Shown in pieces: positions 56,694 through 64,000 of a stretch of 64,000 nucleotides of DNA. A model generated the notes under the pieces. That model searched no databases, was not told where the DNA came from, and was given only the letters and a program-made list of their open reading frames with translations. Source of the DNA: Acorus gramineus (taxonomy: Eukaryota; Streptophyta; Magnoliopsida; Acorales; Acoraceae); the NCBI GenBank assembly GCA_030737835.1, contig JAUJYN010000055.1, positions 396,482 to 460,481 on the forward strand, in the 5' to 3' direction. Position 1 is the stretch's first letter, and each line of letters starts with the position of its first letter. Made by a program: the position numbers and the translations under genes.

Positions 56694-57729
56694 TGTTAGG
56701 CCTGTGTCATTTGGAGGCATATATTTTTTCGATCGGGGTCGCTAAAATTTTGGTTTTTAGCTACCTGCAGGATTTGAAGAACTCTGATTGAAAATTTGTC
56801 TACATGATTGTTCTCCTGGTATTGGCATTGGCCTACCTGTAAATTCGCGTCGCATTCTGACATCTTTGTAGAAGTTATGCATTCCGATTGGTATTCGGAT
56901 TTAATTTTTTTAATATCAAAGATGAAGAGGTTTAAATATGATTTTATCATGAGATGCTCAATTTTGAGTTAGCTTTCATACAAAAGTGGAATTGGATCAA
57001 CTGGATTCATGTAGTAAAAGTTATGGGTATTTTTCCAAGTATACCCCGGGGATGAGAAAATCCTGGCAGCAGCCCTGTTTGATGTTTAGCTCACATTTTG
57101 AAATAGCTGGAGGGGTTATTTAATCTGAGCATAAACATGAAAGTTGTAGATAATCTTCTTGGCTTTCCAGTGGATTTTGAATTGTGCAATTCGGAGCTAT
57201 ATTGAGAAAGTTATGGCTGTTCTAGTGAAGCATGTACAGAATTTCAGGTCATGGATGATTTTTGTCCTTTGAATTCCACTTTGGCTATATAATGTCCTCC
57301 CCCCCAAATGTCTCCTCTCTCACTCTCTTTGGTCCAGCCCTCTTGAGTGTGTTTGGTAGAGTTTTAGAAGGGGAAGATGAGGAAGAAGTGCTTGGAAGAG
57401 CAAAGAAGAGAAGGTGTGTGCCATTGTTGTTGTCTCTTCCCTCTCCTCCTTCTATTGCTCCCCCCTAATGTTATCCATGGATCCCCCCTCCCCTCTGGTT
57501 CAGCAAGAAGAAGAGGAATGAAGGCTGAAGTGGTGGTAGTGGTGGTGGTGGTCGAGGTGGTCATGGGCGTGCTTGCGAGCTCCCACACCACCCCCTTCAC
57601 TTTCCCCTTCTCTTGATAAGCTTTCCCCACTTTTTTTTCTGGTTTTTCAGCTCATTGGGTGTGTTGAGAGGTGGTGCATGCTAAGTGTTTGTGTTTTGGT
57701 TTGTGTGTGCTTGGTTGCTTGGGTGTAGG
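56694..57729 (+). repeat. 3' LTR of element D, piece 1
   Basis: It starts TGTTAGGCCTGTGTCATTTG and closely follows 37287-38328 of the 5' LTR, including TATATAA near 57284. The donor-like site reads TTGATAAGC here instead of TTGGTAAGC. It is interrupted after GTAGG (57725-57729). Confidence 0.88.
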
Positions 57730-59671
57730 TGTTATATATGTGTCACTTTTAGCCTTCCGGGCACCTTTGGGACATTTCTGGCAGTTTTTCAACTTTTTCT
57801 TTTTTCGATCGGAACCGCTAAAATTTTAGACTTTTAGCTATCATCCTGAGCTTGAGAACTCCGATTGAAAATCTAACTGCACATTATGTGTCCTGGTGCC
57901 ATTTCAAACCACTCACGAAAATTTCATCGAATTCCGGTAACGTTTCAGAATTTGGCAGTTCTGAATCGTATCCGGGTTTTGACCAAGCGGAAAGTCATGG
58001 GGAGACTTGACCAAGTCAAAGATGACTTTGACCAAGTCAAGTTTGACCATTGACTTGGTCAATTGGTTTTGTTTGTTTGTGTGGTTGGGTTGACTCAAAG
58101 TCAAACACCAAAAACCCTAATTTTTCTAAGTGTGTGAGTGTGTGAGTGTGTGTGTGTGTGTGTGTGCAACCACTTGGACGTCCACTTCTTTCTCTTCTCT
58201 TCTCTTCTCTTCTTCATCTCTCTCACACACAAAAAGATCCATCTCTCCCTCTTGTTATTTTCTTCCATTAGAGCTAGTAGAAGAGGTTGAAATAGAAAGC
58301 CATTGAAGGGAAAAAGATAGCCATTTTAGGGCTGAGAGTGGGCTTGGTGGTGGCGATTCGGTGTGCAAAGGGCACCCGAGTTCCTCCCTTTGTTCTTCCT
58401 CTCTTTGGATCTTGACGGACGGTCACGCAACGACCCGGGTTTCGGTGAGTGGGACAATCCAACCCAGGGGGGAGGCGTTCGATGCACGTAGGGGTGCATT
58501 GCCCTCCCCTAGGGCACCATAATTGTCTATTAACATGTAGTAAATGTAAAGCTATGCATGCATGATTATTATGTTGTATCCATGCCACCTTAGACTTGTA
58601 TGCTAGGGATATGCACCCATATATCATGTATAGAGGCCTATGCATGCCTAGCCACCATGTCCCCTGATTGGAAAGCCCCGGACTATGCATGTTCCCATCT
58701 AGTTTAATCTAATTAAATCAAAATGAGAGCATATAGTTACAAGCATGCCTTAGAGAATATTATAACCTTGTTGTTATAATATATGTCTCCCCGCATCTTA
58801 GTTATGCGCCCTGGAGGAATTCTTGAGAATTCATGACATTATTTAGTGTTACAAATCGTTGTCGACGGATCCAAGAGGATCATATCCGCGAGAGTAGGCT
58901 GTCTTCTCCTTTTGGTTGGATCCGATGTAGGAACTCCCCGGCGTTGGCTGACCTGACAGAGGGCTCCCGTCCGTAGGTACCTCCGATGTGTCGGACAGTA
59001 CTGATAGTGGGAGTGGACTAGGTGGAGGCTACGAGGGTGGGAGAGGCTACCGGGTGGACCAGGGGTGGAGAGCGGTCTAGTATGCCCCAAGAGGCCCATG
59101 TCACCCCTAGTAAAGGGTGAGGGTGAGGGGGGGGAGGTGGGTTGGCGATGAAACGACCCATTAGAATGTGTGGTTGCTCCCGTGTTAGGGGCAGTAATTT
59201 ATATAAGGTTGATATGAATTGTGATGCATGGGTTGTGCTATTCACTGAGCGTGTGGCTCACCCCTCGCATATATTTTTCTCCAGTTATATCTGAGTCGGA
59301 TCTGAAGGAGGAGCTCCCCGAGACACCACAGCAGTAGCGGAGCAGCGTCACGTTCTGCGAGTGAGAGGCCATCAGCATCCCCTTTTGATTGTATGTATTG
59401 TTATCCGTGCTTGGGCACACGATTGTATTTGGATGTCATTGTATATATTGGCTCTCACAGGACAGTTGATTATGTATCGGTCTGTAATATGTCTTTGAAT
59501 TACAGACTCAGTCGTTTAAGCTTCCACTATTTGTATATATCATGTCAGCTACACTTTTGTCTGTGTTGTCATTTTTGATGTTGTTTAGAGTATTTTATTG
59601 ATCTCCTGTATATACTGCTGATATTATATATACCTGCCACGTCTCGGGGACAGCCGCCCTGAGGCGTGACA
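57730..59671 (+). repeat. Shortened solo family I LTR lacking two intron-like intervals, GTAGG duplication
   Basis: The 1942-bp LTR lies between GTAGG at 57725-57729 and 59672-59676. It is of the 3380-6076 type, with U3 W-box-like cluster and (GT)n tract. Compared with that LTR it lacks the 89-nt GTAGGG...TTTTCAG interval (joint at 58320/58321) and the whole GTAAGT...TTTCAG interval with the GC-rich block (joint at 58408/58409). Both joints fall at the intron-like borders. The mini-exon (58409-58444) is followed by the usual GTGAGTGGG sequence, which is retained. The best explanation is reverse transcription of a partly spliced element RNA. Confidence 0.9.
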
Positions 59672-59676
59672 GTAGG

Positions 59677-62670
59677 CGTGTCAGCGTGCCCGTGTGTCTA
59701 CTGCCCTGTGTGTGCTGCATGTGCCCAGCATGCTCTGTCTGCTGCCCTGCCAGCACCAGAACTCATGCCTAGCGGTTGTGCCCAGCATGCTCTGTCTGCC
59801 GCCTTGCCAGCACCTGCGTCTGTGCCCAGCGCGTCCTGTAGCGTGCCCAGAGCGTCCTGCGGCGTGCCGTGCGTCTGTGCCCAGCGCGCCCTGTGTCTGT
59901 GCCTTGCGGCGTGCCCTGCGCTGTGCCCAGCGCGCCCTGCGCCTGTGCCCAGCGTTCCCTGCGGCGTGCCTTGCGGCGTGCCCTGAGTCTGTGCCCAGCG
60001 CGTCCTGCGCCTGTGCCCAGTGCGTCCTGCGACGTTCCCTGCGACTGTGCCCAGCGTGCCTTGCCCTGCCTGTGCATCCCGAGTGCTGCCCCGCGTGTGC
60101 GTGCCTCCCCCTGCATGCGTGCTGCCCCACTTGCCCAGCTCGTGTGCTGCCTCATGATGCGCGACGACCCGGGTTGCAGTGAGTGGTTCGATCCAACCCT
60201 TTGGGATGTGCTCGATGCACGTAGTCGCGCATTGCGCATCCATGGGATTTCTTTGCACCCTAAATATGCTAGATATTTGCATGCTAGGATTGTATAGCTC
60301 GTATATTGCGTAGAACCTCCTTTTCTACCATATACTTGCCCAAGTATCATAATCATGTGTGAATTATTATGTATGCTTGCGCCCTTCATGTATGGGCATG
60401 TGTGATGTGCTTTTATGAATGTATAGAATATGGCATGCCTTAGGTAGTCCCTATGAGAAATGCTTAATCATGTGTGAATTATTATGTATGCTTGTGCCCT
60501 TCATGTATGGGCATGTGTGATGTGTTTTTATGAATGTATAGAATATGGCAAGCCTTAGGTAGTCCCTATGAGAAATGCTACCATGTTAATTGGAATATCC
60601 AGCATGATTAAGTCTGGGTTAATAAAGGGCACATGCCTAATATTCCCTTGTGATAAGACTCGAGGGCGTGGTGTAGTTTTGCGCCCATGATAATGGGGCA
60701 AAGCTATGACCAACTTCAAGAGATGATGAGCTCTCTCTCGCCCTCTCCCTTTGTACGAACTGAGTAAGTAGATGCGATTTCCTACTCCACTCAGGTTCGT
60801 TTGGAATATTGGCATGCACATGTTAGTGCGCGAGATCGCGCTTGACACTTCCCATTTAAGTTGGTGATATCCAACGCATTTTAGGGTATACCTTGTATAT
60901 TTATATGCTTGTATGAGGTATGCTTATATGCTTGCACGCTTGTATGCTTATTATTTAGCCATGCATGATATGCATGTTGTATATGTATATTGTTTATGCT
61001 TTCTATCCATGTTAGGGAGTATCCCTATGATTAATTGATATGTGATCGTGCATATGGTTCATGCACATAACTAAGATTTAATTCTCCTATAAAATATATG
61101 CGCATGTTAAAACTAATTAGGCCTATCTGAAATAGGCATGGGTACAACCCGCTGTCAGGATGTACCTCATTAGTTAGTGCGCGAGCGATGTAATCGCCCT
61201 TGCATCCGTGTGATGCACTTGAATGGAATTCAGGAGAATTCATTTGTTGTATCGGTTTTGTTAAACCGGTAGCTTTGGCATTAAGTTAGGCCTACCCATG
61301 CTAGGCGCGTATATGAACCGCCTGTTGGGTTATATGCCTTGGGCTTATTTCTGCGTGAGAGCAGAGGTAACCCCTCGCGTCTGAGCGATGCACTCGTGTG
61401 GGAGTCCAAGAGTATTCGTTATCATCGATATGTGATTATTGAGCGTAGTTGACTTTCCCATAGGGTTCTCTTTGCGAACGTGGGGTGCTTCCACCCGACA
61501 TCGTCGTGCGTCGAACACCTCAACGTCGAAGCTGTTCTGTTTGGGTGCCACCACTTGTAAGTGCTACTGATGCGTATCGCGGTACGCATTTGGCTGATGT
61601 ACCGATCGTGGAAGGCCGACAGGTAGAGGCTACGCGGGAGAGGGCTACCGGATGATTTTTGCGAGCGTGGAATCGTTCTCCCCTTCTTCGGATCCACGTT
61701 GAAGCTACCCGACGTTAAAGCTGTCCTGACAGAGGGCTCCCACCTGTAGGTACTATCGATGCGTTCGGCAGATGTACTGATCATGGAAGTATACCAGGTA
61801 GAGGCTACTCGGGAGAGGGCTACCAAATGACGAAGGGTGTAGAACAAAAGATTTTCTTCCAACAGTCATGTGTCACCATAGGAGTGAGGGTGAGGATGAA
61901 GTGAAGTCACGTCGCCACGTGACCCATTCGTTTTTCGTCCGTTCCCATAGTTGTTGGGTCCGGTTACATATCGATGTTTAGAGACATCGTTTGGCAGTTA
62001 TCTCGATGTAGATGATCCAGTAGTGTTGTGTAGACAAGTAATTCCGTGTCTCTTCAACCAACAGTATGGTTTCTCCCCAAAAGTCCCAAGAGCCATCCTC
62101 CAGGAGTGAGGGTGAGGGTGAGGTTGGTCGCGCCGCCGCGTGACCTTGTTATCCATTGGGTTTCCACCCATGTTTTCCTTGAAAGGAAATTGTTTTAGTA
62201 TTGAACTCTTGTATTGATGATTGGTTTCCAGCCACTCACTGAGCTTGTAGCTCACCCCTCGCATACTGTTTCTTTTCAGGGGCAGTGTTGGGCATGGAGC
62301 TGGAGCTTCCCTGTGGCGTGGTCATATGTGCGTGGACCGTTCTGTCCGGCGGGTGGTGAGTGCGAGGCTATCAGCAGTCTTAGAGTCATTATTCATGTAT
62401 TGTAAATCGTGCATGTGGCACAGGGTGTATTTTATTTGGACAAGACTTGGCTCTCACAGGACATTGATTGTATATTTAAGTCTGTAATGATATTTTTGGT
62501 CTACAGACTTATTGATATTTTATGCTTCCTCCTTTTCAGTTGAGTTATCAGTTATCATTGCTTTGCTAGCTTGTGTGTTATTTATTAGAGTAATTGTTGA
62601 CGTCTTGTACTTGATAGTTGATACTATATATATTACCACGTCTCGGAAACGGCCGCCCTGGGGCCTGACA
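59677..62670 (+). repeat. 3' LTR of element D, piece 2
   Basis: It continues the family III LTR after the GTAGG duplication and ends GGGGCCTGACA, followed by AAATG. The CTGTGCCCAGC repeats (about 59720-60060), GCGCGACGACCCGGG (about 60159) and TTTCTTTTCAG (about 62278) are present. Confidence 0.88.
60351..60580 (+). repeat. 115-bp tandem duplication in D 3' LTR only
   Basis: AATCATGTGTGAATTATTATG begins at 60351 and again at 60466, and both copies run through GGTAGTCCCTATGAGAAATGC. The 5' LTR has a single copy (about 41519-41632). The duplication therefore arose after insertion. Confidence 0.85.
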
Positions 62671-63350
62671 AAATGACCCCAGTCCAAGATGAATTGAAAA
62701 ACCATCTCCGTCATGTTTTCAATATACACCCAAGCATCCCTAAATATGGCATAATTTCTAGTTAACTAGATTGTCTAGAACCCCGCCTCTACCAGAGATT
62801 GTGATATATACATACAATATTTCAATGCAATGGTAACACTAACACACACAAAACGTTTAGCTTTTACTACGAAAAATTTAATTTCTTCCGTAACAAAAAT
62901 AAAAACTTAATTAAATAAAAAATTATCTTTTTTACTTACAAAATTTAAATTTTGTCAGTAAAGATATATATATTTACCAACAAAAGCAGTTTTCTTGGTA
63001 AAATATAATTTAATTTTTTCTGTAACATAGCCTGACATCTAGATGCTTGCATTCCAGAAGCCTACAATGGGCCGAGAATATATTCATCTACGTATCCCAT
63101 ATTCCTACTATGGCATAAAGGATGTTTATCCTTGAAATTACTCCAGAAATTCATTCTGTCATGCATTGCATGATTTAAGCACGTTGTCATGACATGAAAA
63201 GTCAAGCAAATAAAAAGATTGGATCATCATCTAGGCACTGGTCAAAGTCAAGATTGTGCAACAAAATCGAGTTAAACATATCCACAGCTAGAATAGCCAG
63301 CAAGGCAACAACAAACACCTCCAACAAAACTGTGAAGACAACACACCCAC
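62671..63350. other. Intergenic DNA upstream of EDGP-like gene
   Basis: The first five bases are the AAATG duplication of element D. A T/A-rich stretch at about 62862-63028 has motifs such as ACTACGAAAAATTTAATTTC, loosely like CACTA subterminal repeats, but no complete ends were found. The remainder probably holds the gene's upstream region. Confidence 0.4.
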
Positions 63351-63358
63351 TATAAATA
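63351..63358 (+). promoter_or_regulatory. TATA box of EDGP-like gene
   Basis: TATAAATA lies 45 bp upstream of the ATG. Transcription starting about 30 bp downstream would leave a 5' leader of only about 10-15 nt. Confidence 0.65.
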
Positions 63359-63395
63359 CACAACCCCACCCCACAGGATACAAACACCAAAAACA

Positions 63396-64000
63396 ATGGC
63401 TTCTCCACTTCTCCATGCCATCCTCCTCACCTCCCTCTTTCTCTCCTCCCCTTCAAACGCGCAGTCCTCCACTCCTCGCCCTCACGCGCTCATCCTCCCC
63501 GTCTCCAAAGACGCGCCAACATCCCAATACGTCGTCCGCATCGGCCAACGCACACCGCAAATCCAAGTAGAAGCAGTTGTAGATCTCGGTGGGCGGTTCC
63601 TCTGGGTCGACTGCGATGCCGGCTACTCCTCCACAACCTTCTGCCCCGCGCGCTGCCGCTCTGCGCAATGTTCCTTAGCTGCCTCCACCTCATGCGGAGA
63701 CTGCTTCTCCTCGCCACGCCCTGGGTGCAACAACAACACGTGCGGGCTCTTCCCATACAACCCCCTCATCCGCACAAGCACAAGTGGTGATCTAGGCGAT
63801 GACGTCTTAGCCCTCCGATCCACCGATGGCTCGAACCCCGGTCCCCTCGCCACTGTCCCTCACTTCCTCTTCTCCTGCGCTCCGACATTCCTCCTGCAAG
63901 GCCTTGCGAGCGGCGCGAAGGGCATGGCGGGCCTCGGACGCACCCGCATTGGGCTTCCGAAACAGCTCTCCGCCGCCTTCAGCTTCCGTCAAAAGTTCGC
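63396..64000 (+). CDS. EDGP/basic-7S-globulin-like pepsin-fold protein, 5' part
   Basis: The frame opens at ATG 63396 in AAACAATGGCT, a good plant start context, and stays open to the window end (201 codons). Residues 1-23 form a hydrophobic signal peptide ending near SNAQ. The N-terminal xylanase-inhibitor (TAXI-N) domain follows. It has YVVRIGQRTP, then VVDLGGRFLWVDCD, where the catalytic Asp-Thr-Gly of pepsins reads Asp-Leu-Gly, and a Cys-rich part (CRSAQC, CGDC, CNNNTCG) and VPHFLFSCAP and GMAGLGRTRI. These are characteristic of secreted EDGP, basic 7S globulin and related glucanase/xylanase-inhibitor proteins. Such proteins are usually proteolytically inactive and bind glycoside hydrolases in the wall. 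The gene is GC-rich at third positions and no intron is seen in this part, as is common in the family. Which enzyme it inhibits cannot be told. Confidence 0.9.
   Translation, partial: MASPLLHAILLTSLFLSSPSNAQSSTPRPHALILPVSKDAPTSQYVVRIGQRTPQIQVEAVVDLGGRFLWVDCDAGYSSTTFCPARCRSAQCSLAASTSCGDCFSSPRPGCNNNTCGLFPYNPLIRTSTSGDLGDDVLALRSTDGSNPGPLATVPHFLFSCAPTFLLQGLASGAKGMAGLGRTRIGLPKQLSAAFSFRQKF

Larger units (their letters stand above)
37287..62670 (+). mobile_element. Composite gypsy element D with AAATG target duplication
   Basis: AAATG occurs at 37282-37286 and 62671-62675. The element starts TGTTAGGCCTGTGTC and ends GCCTGACA. Its 5' LTR is cut into three pieces by a minus solo LTR and by complete element E. 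Its 3' LTR is cut in two by a plus solo LTR. Without nested insertions it is about 10.6 kb, with LTRs of about 3.9 and 4.0 kb and a 2.7-kb interior. Compared directly, 51976-53952 and 60697-62670 differ at only a few percent of sites, although the interior is badly decayed. Confidence 0.9.

Noticed and set aside
63453..63992. Minus-strand frames over the EDGP-like gene
   Set aside because: They are antisense shadows of a GC-rich coding region whose plus-strand frame has clear signal peptide and domain motifs.

Overview
The window is plant nuclear DNA made almost entirely of nested LTR retrotransposons, with one ordinary gene starting at the right edge. The evidence for a plant is tRNA-iMet primer sites (TGGTATCAGAGCC), Tekay/Del-type chromoviral Ty3/gypsy pol, Ty1/copia and Tat-like gypsy relics, a Mutator-like foldback MITE, and the 5' part of an EDGP/basic-7S-globulin-like gene. 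That gene is rich in G/C at third codon positions, which fits a monocot, but the species cannot be read from the sequence.

Layout, left to right. 1-6076: 3' part of a chromoviral gypsy element (broken pol, polypurine tract, 2.7-kb LTR). 6077-6480: the end of another LTR with its primer site. 6483-10330 (minus): a Tat-like gypsy relic with gag, an acidic linker and four consecutive retropepsin-like units. 10341-13592: AT-rich DNA holding a 534-bp foldback MITE with a 9-bp target duplication and a 42-bp minisatellite. 13593-18348: minus-strand LTR fragments split by a plus-strand LTR. 18349-36639: a decayed copia element split by a 12.2-kb gypsy element (18743-30937, duplication GTAAC) and by a solo LTR (33464-36531, GATTA). 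37287-62670: a 25.4-kb composite gypsy element (AAATG) holding a minus solo LTR (GCTGC), a complete 10.2-kb gypsy element (41743-51970, ATGAT) and a plus solo LTR (GTAGG). 62671-63395: intergenic DNA and a TATA box. 63396-64000: the start of the EDGP-like gene.

Six target-site duplications match exactly, so most of the order of insertion can be read directly. The solo LTRs and the element at 41743-51970 came after their hosts. The composite host at 37287-62670 has similar LTRs but a ruined interior, so it was probably copied in trans.

The most notable observation concerns the LTRs themselves. They share an intron-like layout: a GTAAG/GTGAG donor, a GC-rich interval of about 0.5-1.2 kb, a TTGCAG/TTTCAG acceptor, a mini-exon of exactly 36 nt, a second GTGAGT donor and a downstream CAG. 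The solo LTR at 57730-59671 lacks two GT...AG intervals exactly at the boundaries seen in its relative at 3380-6076. It looks like an LTR made by reverse transcription of a spliced leader.

No bacterial-type system, CRISPR array, rRNA or tRNA gene was seen.
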